In this document: in pieces, positions 52,573 through 64,000 of the stretch
How positions within the stretch are numbered: position 1 is the stretch's first letter
Layout of the letters: the number at the start of each line of letters is the position of its first letter
Assembly: GCA_030562195.1 (NCBI GenBank)
Contig: CM060203.1
Span: 6,400,208-6,464,207 of the forward strand
Direction of reading: 5' to 3'
From: Nipponacmea schrenckii
Taxonomy: Eukaryota; Mollusca; Gastropoda; Lottiidae
Length of the DNA stretch: 64,000 bases
Made by a program: the position numbers and the translations under genes
The notes under the pieces: generated by a model
Seen by the model: only the letters and a program-made list of their open reading frames with translations
Database searches by the model: none
What the model was told of the DNA's origin: nothing

Positions 52573-55500
52573 CTTTATAGATAAGATTCACCAGACATTA
52601 AGTTATGCAAGACATTTTGTTCAGTTACTTATGTCTGGACAATCAAGTAATTATTTCTATTTTCTGCTTGTAAAATGAAGTTACCTCCCTTCTGAGACAA
52701 AATTTAAATTAAAGGAATCGTCAAGGAAAGGATTTCTTTCGTCAAATATCTCTCCTGTAATTAAGCCATATCTAGGAGCAAAACCATGTTTTTTTTTGAA
52801 AAAAAAGGAAACGTAGCACAAAAAGAGAGGATGAAGCAAAAAGCCGGTTTCTATTTAAGATATTTTGGGTCTTTTACTCTCTACTAGCTATATACATTCA
52901 TGAATGAAATGCAAAGAACAAACCTTTGGAAAAAAACTGAGAATAGACTATGGCTATATATTTCATTATTCTGTCTTTGTTCGACATGAAAAAATTACCT
53001 TCTCTTTTATTCTATCATGGATGTCTGTAAATGAAGCGATTTGATAAAATTGTACGCTAGCACATGGCGAAAGCCATTTAGAGAGAGGGAGACCTCAACA
53101 GATAGTTTGTGAACACAAAGCGGCCATAAAATAATTGGTTGTATTCGCTGCATTCCATAATTCAAGAATGGTGGCTATTGAAGTCAAGGTATAGAAAGAA
53201 GTTCGTTATACGTTTACATTGTGAAGATGACTCGAGTTTTTGATAAAAAAAAATAAATAAATTAAAATGAATAGGCCTAACCCTGCCCTCTTTTATCAAC
53301 CGTTCACTTCATGTCTATGCTATAGAATATAAAGTGGTTAAATTAGGAGGAAATGACTTCTCTCCTCTATGTTTAATTCAAACCATGCCAATATAAGACA
53401 AGAATACCACTTCCCCTCAATCCTTTCCCTGAACCGTTTGGGCGACATGCATATTTATATAACTGTTCTACTCGGTTTATAGCCTAATCCTAAAGGATTC
53501 TTTGATTGAAAAATAAATATGAATAACGCAGAACACTCCCATCCCACAAACTTTTTCCATCCATTTTATGCACACAGGCCGGATTATGGAACCGAGTAAA
53601 AGAATATCGTAGGTTAGTCAACGCGTTTATTCTAACGGGTTCTTTGATGAGCTATTAATGCGAATAACAATTGACTTGGAAATTCTTAGATTTATTGTCG
53701 GCTACTTGAGAGGCAATTCAGCTTCGACTTGTTTTATTTCTGATACGATTGTTTGTTTCCGCCAGTTCACCAGTTCCCGCCATCTGTCAATTTATATTTC
53801 GTACACGTCGAAATTTGTGAACGGGACTATTTGAAGGTAGTCTTCAATAACAAGTGAATAGCGTCGTTGACGTTTGCGTCTGGATAACTGTGAGTAAATG
53901 GAGGGAAAATCTGCACAGATGGTTCGATGTGTTGCTTTGTTTTTCTTTCCTCGCTAAAACGTGCAACGGGGCAATACTCTAGTTCTAATGTATATATCGC
54001 ATAGCACGCAGAATGTGCTAAAAGATTAATCACTTAAAACCTCTTACCAAATCTGAAATATTCTTATGCCTTTCGCATTGTTTTTAGCGAACCAACCAAA
54101 ACGGCCATATGTCGAAAAAACGTTCACTATGACTTTCGTGTTAATTAATCAACGGCCCCTAGTAAAAATTAGATCACATATTTTCTTTAACATAATCAAA
54201 TTGTAATTTTTTTTATCAAATTTTTATAATCTAATTTGTCAATCTTGTTGGGCGTACATTTTTTTAAAAGCAGAATTGATTTATATGGCGTTTTCAGGAT
54301 TTAAATTGTAAAGAAAATGCGGATATTGTAAATACGAAAATATAAAATAAATTGCATATTTTTCATCAATTTTTGAAGCTGATTACAAGCTTACTTAATA
54401 CAAAAATAAAATATGTTTTTGAAAAAATCTTTCGCCTATAAGAACATACATTCAGCAATTGGACTTTCAGGTGAACTGACTAAAAACTAGATAAATGCAT
54501 TTATAATTAAGCAAATATGTATTTAAATAAACCTCCATTGCAAAATATCAACCATGAAATTATCTAACCATTAAATTGGTGATTAGACAAACCTAACTGT
54601 ACGAACCTTGGTGGTACATCTTTAATAACTAGAGAAGGGGGACAGAAGGTGAAATGAAGGCGACTTGAAAGGAATTAGACGAGAGATACTGTTTCCACAG
54701 ACAATGGTACAAAATGATTAATTTTAACTGTTAATTCTGTTAGTTAACGGTTCCTGTAATTACTTCTCTTTTAATGACCCTTTCCTAACAGGTTTTCCAT
54801 CACATCTGTTATGTTTGTAACTTCCAGAGTTCTTTCGGGGAATAGATGAAGAGATAGCGACAAGATGAAAGAGGAGCGACTATCGAAACAACTAGTCCTA
54901 TCTAAAGACGTACCATGAAATTGCTTTAGTGAGCAGTTGCAAAAATGACATCAGTTTTTACGCATTTCGAAGCAATCTCAAACATAAAACCAGTTATTGT
55001 AATACATGTTTTCGGCCTTATTTTCATTTGAGTGCCACTTTGACAGATTAACGTATCTTGGGTGCTCTTTGAATTGGCAATTGTAATGTCACTTCCGGTT
55101 ATTTTGACAGGTTGAAAAACATTATATAATTAGGTTGGCCCCTAAAATTCAAAGCTCCAATGTTGACCCCAGCCCCAGTCTATGCCACAAGGGGTTTGTC
55201 ATTAGTTTGTTGAGAAGATAAGAGTCGAGTCGAGATACAAGGTATTTCAATAAGTCTTATCAGAGGAAGTGTGCTGAACACGCGACTAACTCTACTTTGA
55301 TAGCCATTTAGCTTCTACTTGTCAACCGCACAGAGACTTCTTACAGATTAAAGGTTGATACCCACCAACACAATACCCACAGATATGTTTACCTGTTAAA
55401 GATGGATTCCAAACACCATCCTGTCCACTAATCATAATTTAACGTATTGTATGGCATGGCATATCCAAAATGCATGAGTTTTGTTGTATTTTTTGTTTTT

Positions 55501-56296
55501 TGGGTTTTTTTTTTTCTTTTTTGGACAATTTTACACAATTTTCGGACAATTTTTCACAATTCCACTTTGTTGGTAGACGACGATTTACCGTCGTTTGTTT
55601 TCTAAAATCAAATCTAACTTATAAGACAAGCACAAATATTAGATTGAGTAAAATACACTATAACATGAATTTTAGTGATAAAATCATGAGATTTGTTTGT
55701 TTTTCCCACACGATTCCAGTTTACTCTGCTGTATTGATTACATCTTTGACTTTTACACATTTGATCAAGTTCATATTGGAGATTTTATGAGTAATTAAGA
55801 CTGGAAATTACAATTAACAAATTATTACGAAAAAAAATATTCTTTGATGATCCTTTTCATTGAAAGAACTTCGATGAGCTGTTAATGTTTTAACGTAAAA
55901 TAAAATGATTTTTTACACCATTCAAATTTGTAGCCAATTTGCTATATCAAGTATACAATGCCTTATTCTTTTGATAGTTAAACCATATACAAGCTACGCC
56001 CAGATAAGTATGCACGCTGTCGAAGATGACTCTTCCCCCAATGACCCACCCTAGAGATATATTCGGTTCTCATTTCTTTCTCTAATAAAATTACCCCCTG
56101 TGTCAAAAAACGCTGGTGTATCAGACGACCTATGTCCGTTCATAATGGGATTGTAATTTGAACCCTTTGATTTTCTTGTCAATGCTACTTCTTTAGCCTT
56201 GAGTCAAATTCAGTCCAGTGTGGCTAAGATAAAAAAAAAAACATATCTTCAAAAGTTAGCTTTAGGGCGATAGTGTTCTGGTCTTGCAATGATGTC

Positions 56297-56338
56297 GAGG
56301 CCTCAGTCTATTTATTGACTGAGGCCTCAGTCTATTTA
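56297..56338. repeat. 24-bp period direct repeat with palindromic core
   Basis: gaggcctcagtctattta occurs at 56297-56314 and 56321-56338. The centre of the second copy, gactgaggcctcagtc, is self-complementary. Confidence 0.85.
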
Positions 56339-57272
56339 GCTTTCCATCTGAACGAAAATACGCTTTTGTCCCAGTCCTTTAAGTTTAAACCCAATGGTTG
56401 AGAGAGGAAATATATATGTAGGCATCGTATCGACCCACACATAGTGCATACTGCATAGTGCAAAGAGACATCGGGTTTCTTATGCAAATTCGTAGGCCCT
56501 ATCCGTAATGAAAAAGACAGTTGAATATTTTGCTATGAATGGGACATGTTTTGACATTTAGTTATAGGATGATGTTTATCTGTATAATATAATATAGTTG
56601 AAACACTGACAGTGTGCAATCTTAATCAACTCATCTACTACAGGGGGGTTGTCGGTATATTAAAGGGGCGTGCTCGGTCATGAGCGCGGGGGGTAAACAA
56701 TATGACACGTGCCTCTAACGTCCGCTTAACTAATTATCGTTGCTATAATAGCGGATGATGTATTTAAATGGGGAAAATAAATGAAAATAAAATAGATCAG
56801 AAATGTGATAAATTACTGTGATGATATATTTCAACAGAATCTTGTTTGATCATTTTTTATTTCCAGTCCAATATGGAATCGTTTTTGCACCTGAACGCTA
56901 TCATGTGTGATTTTCTATATTTTAATCTAAAAAATATAATATTGAGCGATAAGAATCATATATAAAGATTGTCAATACAATAGGGCGAAAGTTAAAAAAT
57001 AATGGAGTTTTACGCCTCCTTTTTTCTGATCGAAGCAGACGTTTGACTGATAATAAATCATATATACCTTGACTCGATGTATCGCAATAGGTGGAATTTA
57101 GACACCTCCCCTGCTCCCGTAATAAATATGTGTATAGATCGTTAAGAATTTCCGTTCGTGGACATCTGAACCTAAGTTGTTGACAGTTTTGATGTGTAAT
57201 TACATACTCAAGCTTAGGTCATTTTTTTGTTCAAGCTCTTAAAATTGACCATACGTCTTCTAAAAGACAAAC

Positions 57273-57343
57273 ATGACATCTCAAACTGAGAGTGTCGTCA
57301 AGAGAATTGACGGACCACTGCCTTGTCAGATGTGTGCTGTTCG
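57273..57343 (+). CDS. Possible isolated first coding exon (uncertain)
   Basis: An ATG in a good context (agacaaacATGA) opens 23 codons with mixed, protein-like composition, ending LPCQMCAV plus the first two bases of an Arg codon, directly before the consensus donor gtatgt. The Cys-x-x-Cys at the end could be the start of a zinc-binding module such as a nuclear-receptor DNA-binding domain, where introns often interrupt the first finger. No following exon was recognised downstream in this window, so this may be chance. Confidence 0.25.
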
Positions 57344-57784
57344 GTATGTTTAAAGCCCCAGGCCATCACGCTTTAGACTAATCAAAATGGGCGTCAAGAG
57401 GTACCGTAATTATTGTTTTCCTTTTTATACCCGTGTAGGGTCGTTTGGGGATATTTTAAACATAGTACTGTTCATGAAATTGAATTTCTATTCAGAAATT
57501 AGAAGAAAATACGAAAAAAATATTTAAATGATACAACTTTTACAAAAATGTTGATAACAGTTTGTGCTTCAGAAGTAGCCTTTACTATAAGAACTGAAGA
57601 AAAATCGTATAAATTCTTCAAATAAGCTCTTCAATTTCAATTTTTATATATATTACTTCTTTCACAAGTTTATTTGCTCTCTAAAAATTTTCGTATACGA
57701 AAGTTGGACGTCTTGTTGATATAGTCTCTGACATCCGGACATCTTTCATCGCAGAGCTGTGCGCATTCAGAACCTTAGCTAAGG

Positions 57785-58069
57785 AGTGTACTCACTACAA
57801 CATTTCTGCATTTCACATGATCAGTCTGATGTTGGAAAAATGTTGGAATATTGTTGTAAACCTGTTTTTTTTCTGTTCACATTGACCAAAATTTTCCAAC
57901 AAGTTGCAACAATTGTTGTAAAAAATTACCTTGGCAATTATTTTACAACAATTTTCCAACAAGTTTCCAACTTTTTTCCAACAAGCAACAACTCTGTTCA
58001 CACTGACAACATTTTTCCAACATTGGTATTGGAATCGTAGTTGCAGAAATGTTGTAGTGTGTATACACT
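57785..58069. mobile_element. MITE with ~26-bp terminal inverted repeats
   Basis: The left end (agtgtactcactacaacatt then tctgca) matches the reverse complement of the right end (agtgtatacacactacaaca then tttctgca) apart from a small indel. The 285-bp element is filled with short inverted motifs, gttggaaaaatgttgga on one side and ccaacaagttgcaac or tttccaac on the other, so it could fold extensively. It codes for nothing; the overlapping open frames on both strands are products of this symmetry. Target duplication is unclear because the flanks (ttagctaagg / ctttag) are themselves similar to the ends. Confidence 0.75.
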
Positions 58070-61000
58070 ACTTTAGTGTTAGATGTGATGAGAACATGTC
58101 TCATAAAAGCACTTGCCTAGGTCTCAAAGTAAAGATTTGTGCAAGGTGCAAGTTCAACTGTAATAGCTGAAAATATAAGAATTTACGTTGGATGTGTATA
58201 CGTGACGTCATTTACAATTTAAACAATTTTTTGGAAAAGCTACTCGTCATTTTAACTGGTGTTATTTATCTTAAGAATAGAAGTAGCCTAATAAACAAAT
58301 CTATTCAATTCGGCGGAATTCTTGTTTCTATTAGGAAATAAGCATATACATGTATAAAAATAATGCTGTAGCAAGAACAAGTAGAAAGATGAAATAAAAA
58401 GAAACAAATCAGAGTAGGATATGCCAATATATACAAATGTACACAAACCACCCTTTCTAATTAAATAACAATTTTAAGTGATGAAAAATTACGAAAAATA
58501 TTTAAAATAAAATTACGATGAAATGCTCAGAAGCGTATCCCTCTCCTTCCAGGCATAAAATAAATATTTTGATAATTAATAATATTATGGAATAAAAGAA
58601 TTGAAAAATAAAGTATATAATTTTTTGTGTTCGAAAGTAACGTAAGTGTACGTAAGTGATTAAAATCTTGTAAATCATAATATACAGAAAAATATTTAGG
58701 AAAAAGAGAGCGAATGCATACTTGTTCCGTTTCATTAATACCAATAATTAATATCGAAATTACCAATAACACCACCCAAATATGAAATATTCCTTTATTC
58801 CTTAAAAGTCCGTTTGGAGCGGTTGTGTGGTTTGGATTAAACCGTTCCGTCTCTTGCGCTAAACAACATTTTCGGTTATAAGACCCCATCGAATTGTATA
58901 TACGCAGAAACCAACGTGCGTCTAATAAATGTTAAATCTTTAACAAATGAAATACTGTTTACCTTGGTTTCAAATAAAGATAAATTTATTTACTTTTCAT
59001 ATGTAATTTATTTCCTTAATGTCAATCAGGAACACTTGCTCGTGCAAGGGGCACGTGCCACACGCGCCAAAGTACAATTAGGGCCTACTACTGTACATTT
59101 ATTGAAACGTTTATGGCGCCTTAAAACTTCAAACATCAAATCCCTTCTTAAATCTGTGCCTTAACCTTGTCACGTTCCCTCATTTACCACCAAGGTGTGC
59201 AAATAAAGTTATTATATCGTTAACGTAATGTTATGAAATTTCAAATCCCTCTTAAAGCCTTAAATCCTTAATTCAATATTTCAAAAAAGAAACTCTTGTT
59301 GTCATAAAACTAATCTGAATTTTAATTCTAATCTCTTTAACTCAGATTCTAACTATAATCTTTCTTTCTCTTCAATGGATTTTTGTTGTAGCCTATTACG
59401 TTCCTTAATTTCGCAAATTTGCAATAATACGGTCATGTTTTAGCGAAAATCTTCAGGCTTACGATTCTGAAATTATGGAGAAAATATCGAATTATTGAGC
59501 AAAATTAAAATGTTGAATCTTTTTAAACTTTAGAAATTTTAATTTTCAAAATGTCAGAAATAATCGTTATATATGGCATATTAATTTCAACGATATTGTA
59601 ATATTTCAATTAATCGGCAATATTTTTAATTTGTTGGCAAATTTGAAATAGCAAAATATCACAATTAAAGAATACAGCGAAAATTCTTATCAAGATTTCA
59701 AAAATCAATATATTTACCGTTATTGGAATATGGCGGATGAATACACGGTCGTTATTGATAATGGTTCCAAAATAGTGACAGATGTGAGAGGAGTGGTGAG
59801 GTCGAAGGCGGAGTGTTTCAATTCGACTGGGTTTATTTGCATAATAATCAGGGTAGAAGCCATGAGATATAATAAATGTTATGGAAGGACATGTGTGATA
59901 ATCCTGAGACTAACGGAACCGGACTGGACTCAGCCCGAGTTTTTCTGATAGCGTTAACTAAATAAAAGTAATTATGCTTAAGTACTGATGACAGTTTAAA
60001 ACTTATTTTTGGAATTTAAAAATTTAAAGGTAAGTTCATATGCATAATGTAGGCTAGATATTTAAATGTTTTAATTATTATGTTTGTGTTGTACAAATTA
60101 TTTTGACATTATTGCATCTATATTTCATTATTTTAATTTTTTGTTTTATTAAAATTTTATATATATTTTAAATTATGTGTATTATTCATTGATAATTCAA
60201 ATTTATTTAATAATGGAATGAGTTATTCCCTTTCTAGTTTTGATTGAAAGTTTTAAGTGTGTTTTTGGAATTATCGACTTTATAAAATATGTTTCTGTTT
60301 TTAATTGCATTATTGAATAAATTTTTTCCTTTACCAATTGCATTATTTAATAACATACGAATTTTTTTCTGTTTATTAAATAAGTTTAATTGCTCATAAT
60401 CAGTACATGTACTTATATCTAAATATTATTAAATGCTTAAAGACATATTTAATTTTTTGTTTCCGGATCCTACCATTTATTTCTTCAACTATGATATTTT
60501 ATTGTTTATAAATTTGCTTTTAAAAAAAAAAAAATTCAAAAAATACATGTGTTATTAATTTTTTATAATTTTCATTTTTTTAAATAATGTAATGTATTTC
60601 TATTTGTTTATTTTCATGTAATTTTTTTGTATAAAATGTATTCGTTCAGAGCGTTCGATATCACAGTAGGCCTATATATAACTCGGCGACCCATTCGATA
60701 GGCTTCATTTCTCAAATGTACATTTTGTTTCGTTTTTATTTTATTTTTTAATTTACCTTATAGCACTCAATGCATATAGTTGAATTATACAGGTGCCGTT
60801 TCGGTGTTGCGGATTCGTAAACTTCTAAACGCTATGTATTACTTTGGAGAGTTTATAATGTGTTACTCACACAAGCACTCAACCATAGAGTTTATTTTTT
60901 ATTTAGATAAAATAAATATAATACATATATCTTTTCATATGAACAACTGAGATTATACGGACATTCAGTGGTAAATCGGGATTTTAGGACATTAAAGAAC

Positions 61001-61654
61001 ATAGCCTGATCAACATTCCAAGATTGAAAGAAAACTTGTCTTGATTGTTTTGAAATGAAAGTAATCATCGATGAGATTGGAAGTGATCAAAATATCATAA
61101 TTTCATGTAACAAGGGCTATCATTAGTCAATTACTCCTAAGCTCACCGTTGGTGGCACTTTATGCACGTGAATGGAAACGCACGTGTCGTAGCCTCGCAA
61201 TGAACTTGTCGTCTGCTTTGATCTGCAGTTTCACATCTGTTCATTCAGCTCAAACCACGTGTCGCCGTGTATATGAAACCAAATATATTGGGTTTCTGAG
61301 ATACGAAGCATTTTATTTCAGAATCTGATAAGACTGTATCAATTTGACAATAACGTTGACTTTTGAAATTTGAACTCAGTGACATTTTCTTTTATTATTT
61401 CACCTCTAGCCTACTCAATGGTAGCGAGACAACTTTAGGCCTTTGAAATATTGGTTGAAGTTTGATTACATTATATGATATATTGTTTAAAGAATTCTGC
61501 GTATTGGGATGAACATAAAATTTTTAACTCGGTCAATAAGAGTATATATGCCTCAGGAGCTGCTGCTATTTTAAATAACTTAACGGGATTCTTATAAAAC
61601 CCGATAATCCAAAGAACTTTGTTATCCATAAAAATGTAATTGCATGATTATTTT

Positions 61655-61684
61655 AAAACGCTTAATTAATTGATTAAGCGTTTT
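61655..61684. repeat. Perfect hairpin, 12-bp stem and 6-nt loop
   Basis: aaaacgcttaat and attaagcgtttt are exact reverse complements around taattg. Function unknown; possibly the remnant of a MITE. Confidence 0.75.
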
Positions 61685-62862
61685 TCAATAATTACTTAGT
61701 TTTGTAAGTTTCTCGATTTTACAAGAAGTTCTATTAAGACACCAGGTAAATTCACTGATGAATTCTCATATAGACTATTCTTGAGAACTTGGAATTTATG
61801 TTATTCTAAGATGCAATATCACTATACGTAGGCCTAGATTCGTATGATTTCAGAAACCACTTTTCTGTCACAACGCTGTCACGACGACTGTGGAATTTTT
61901 TCGCAATAATGGTATTTTTCTCCCATCCCCTCTTCCTTGGCGACAATCCATCAAAATCATGTATCGAAGTTTTGTAAGGGGTTTCTCGGACTCTGCTACT
62001 ACTTACTCTTAAAATGAAAATTATATCGAGGACCAGATCAAAACATTGTCGCTAAGAACAAATTCTCAATGGTGATATTTTAGATTATGGGACAACCGAT
62101 ATGCTTGACTCATCTTGCTGGGCCGCAAACAGTGAATCATTTGAGTTATTCGGGATCCCAAGAGATTCAGGGGACGCAGTCTTGTTTTAATCTTGGCAAA
62201 ATAGGGCGTTTTCAGACAATGCAATTAAATTGGTTCAACACTCTTAGTTTTAACATTAAAAGTTTTTATGGTCTTGGACATGGTGTGCAATAATTAGAAT
62301 ATCGCTCCTGGTGAATCTAAAGGTTACAAGGCTTTTATGTATGCTTAAAGAGATATTTCCCAAAATTCTTTGGCGTGGAAATTTTATATAATTTTATTTA
62401 TTAATGGGGTAAATAATAAGGGTCACTAAAGTGAACCCTGTGATATACCATTACCATATCACTGGGCTAGAATTGAATTCCAATATATAGTAAAAAGATT
62501 GCATATTTTCTTATAAAACTCTTGTTTTGGTTTTTTTTCTACTTTAAACAAAAATCATAACATTTATTTTTTTCAAAACTAAGAGGCAAATAACGGCATA
62601 CTTTGAAGATGTCATTAATTATATCGATTTAGGAAGATAGGAAGAAGGTGGTTAAATTATAAAATATTATATTTAGATTGTCAGTTTTATAACTTTAATA
62701 TAATTCGTGTTATTATCTGACAAGTGTTATGTCAATATTCTCTATTCCTTACTCATTATATTCTTAAAGGTGTTATCCTATGTAGGTTTAACGTCGTCAT
62801 TAGTCATGAAATACAGAGCATATATAGAGAATTAAAATTCTATTGCATTTAATTGGTTTAAA

Positions 62863-62967
62863 ATGGAAAGGCAGAATTTAGAACAATATTTCGCTGTCAC
62901 AAGTTCAATCAGGAGCAAGAAGGCAAAATCTCAGTCATCCAATCTTATAAGCACAAATTTTGCCCAG
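62863..62967 (+). CDS. Possible short coding exon (uncertain)
   Basis: An ATG in an aaaATGG context opens 35 codons (starting MERQNLEQYF, ending STNFAQ) and stops exactly at cag|gtacaa, a plausible donor. Composition (charged and polar, few low-complexity runs) is more protein-like than nearby frames. No family resemblance and no partner exon found; it may be chance. Confidence 0.18.
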
Positions 62968-63093
62968 GTACAAACAAGTAGATGGGAAAAATTATTCCAT
63001 TTTAACTCCATTTTGTAGCCTACAAAAAAATAGGACTTAAAACGAAAATTCATTTCATATCCTTTCCTAAAAGAGGCATAGATAATACAAAAC

Positions 63094-63175
63094 AGTGGGT
63101 GGTAGCTTTTATTTCATTTCATTACAACAAATAAGAAATATGTTTCTAGGACATAAAAGTCCATTTCATTTCACT
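63094..63175. repeat. Single copy of the minisatellite-related unit
   Basis: gtgggtggtagcttttattt followed by catttcattacaacaaataagaaatatg ... aggacataaaagtccatttcatttc. It carries the same order of blocks as one long unit of the array at 20005-21895 and a leader like that at 40652. Confidence 0.6.
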
Positions 63176-64000
63176 AAAAACATTTAATCAATTAGTACAT
63201 ACATGTACAAACCAAAAAGGCGGGTGTGAAACCAAATTTCATTTTCGTTGGTCATTAAAGAATAAATGACAGATAGGACAAAATTAAATAAATGAATGAA
63301 AACATAATTTTGTGACATGCTAGAATAAATATTTCACACAAATTCTGATTGAAATGAATGTGGATTGTTTAAAAGACAACATTCAAACTTGATAACAAAT
63401 TGTTAAAATAATTAGATTATCTCCCTTTTAATTGCCTTGGAGAGCAGACGATCAAAATACTGAACAGATGGCCACAGAAAAAAACGCGAGAAAAGCGAAG
63501 AAAAAATAACAATTGGACATTCATTGATGTAAAGAATGATGTCTGGTGTTTTCTATTGTTTATTCATTATTCCATCATTTTTTCTGGAGTTTAATTTGTA
63601 AGTTTTTGATTGATGACTTGATTTTGTTTGAAGGGATTTTGTTCAGGTGCATCGCTGTTCGGAGACTAAATCATACCCACAATTTTACTATAGTCTCTTT
63701 CTTTTATATAGATCAATCTAGATATGTATTTTCAAAAAATATGCCTGGGACTTTGCGATTGGCACATTATCCAACATGACAGTGAGAACATATTCTGATA
63801 AAAAATATAACACCTCTCTATCTTTCCAGAATTTGTTACTTATATCAGAAAAAAACAACCATGACGATTTTTGAGAGCTTGTGTTTAGCTTCCTACAAAC
63901 AAAAAGGGCGATGAATCTCTACTCTAAATCTCATCATGCTTCTATTGACTTTGTCATTGACTTAGCAGGGAAAACCAGCAATAAATTACTTCTATCGTGT

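Larger units (their letters stand above)
52573..64000. other. Gene-poor region, no confident gene
   Basis: More than 11 kb of AT-rich DNA. I recognise one MITE (57785-58069), a small direct repeat (56297-56338), a hairpin (61655-61684) and a single copy of the minisatellite-related unit (about 63094-63175). Three short ATG-led frames followed by or containing donor-like sites (57273-57343, 59730-59945, 62863-62967) could be isolated first exons of genes extending right, and are described separately where worth listing. Confidence 0.55.

Noticed and set aside
57786..58170. Four open frames on both strands
   Set aside because: They arise from the inverted-repeat structure of the MITE, which reads open in several frames.
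1..64000. CRISPR arrays, operons, tRNA or rRNA genes
   Set aside because: The window is a spliced eukaryotic nuclear region; the tandem repeats lack spacer structure, and I saw no tRNA A/B-box pair or rRNA sequence by eye. A tRNAscan run would settle the tRNA question.

Overview
This window is a piece of an AT-rich animal nuclear genome. The genes are split by many GT-AG introns, the intergenic space is long, and short non-autonomous DNA transposons and minisatellites are common. The proteins are clearly metazoan: a GalNAc-transferase, an unorthodox aquaporin, the ciliary protein SPAG6, CISD3 and COMMD3. Together with the mononucleotide-rich non-coding DNA and MITE load, they suggest a lophotrochozoan, most likely a mollusc. 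The species assignment is inference.

Layout. Positions 1-8,717 hold no recognisable gene. An 11-exon polypeptide GalNAc-transferase runs on the + strand from 8,718 to 36,311. Its introns 1-3 are very long (7.7, 11.0 and 4.7 kb). Intron 2 contains a TTAA-flanked element, a 1.9-kb minisatellite, a TA-flanked MITE touching that array, and a 317-bp dimeric tandem repeat. Downstream is a 382-bp hAT-type MITE with a perfect 8-bp target duplication. A two-exon AQP11-like aquaporin lies on the - strand (39,487-38,387). After about 5 kb of empty sequence comes a compact cluster: SPAG6 (-, 9 exons, 47,809-44,459), CISD3 (+, 3 exons, 48,125-49,068) and COMMD3 (-, 8 exons, 52,572-49,690). SPAG6 and CISD3 diverge from 315 bp of shared upstream DNA, and CISD3 and COMMD3 converge. 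From 52.6 to 64 kb I find no confident gene, only one MITE, small repeats and two or three possible isolated first exons.

The genes do not form one pathway. Their roles are Golgi mucin-type O-glycosylation (GALNT), an intracellular channel (AQP11-like), the cilium central apparatus (SPAG6), mitochondrial Fe-S handling (CISD3) and the COMMD/Commander trafficking complex (COMMD3). The most interesting points are: the aquaporin, which has lost the Asn of both NPA boxes but keeps the superaquaporin cysteine and a C-terminal KKSK; the COMMD3-SPAG6 neighbourhood, which as I recall also exists in vertebrates; a duplicated splice acceptor in CISD3; and a minisatellite whose leader sequence also occurs, without the array, at two other places in the window.
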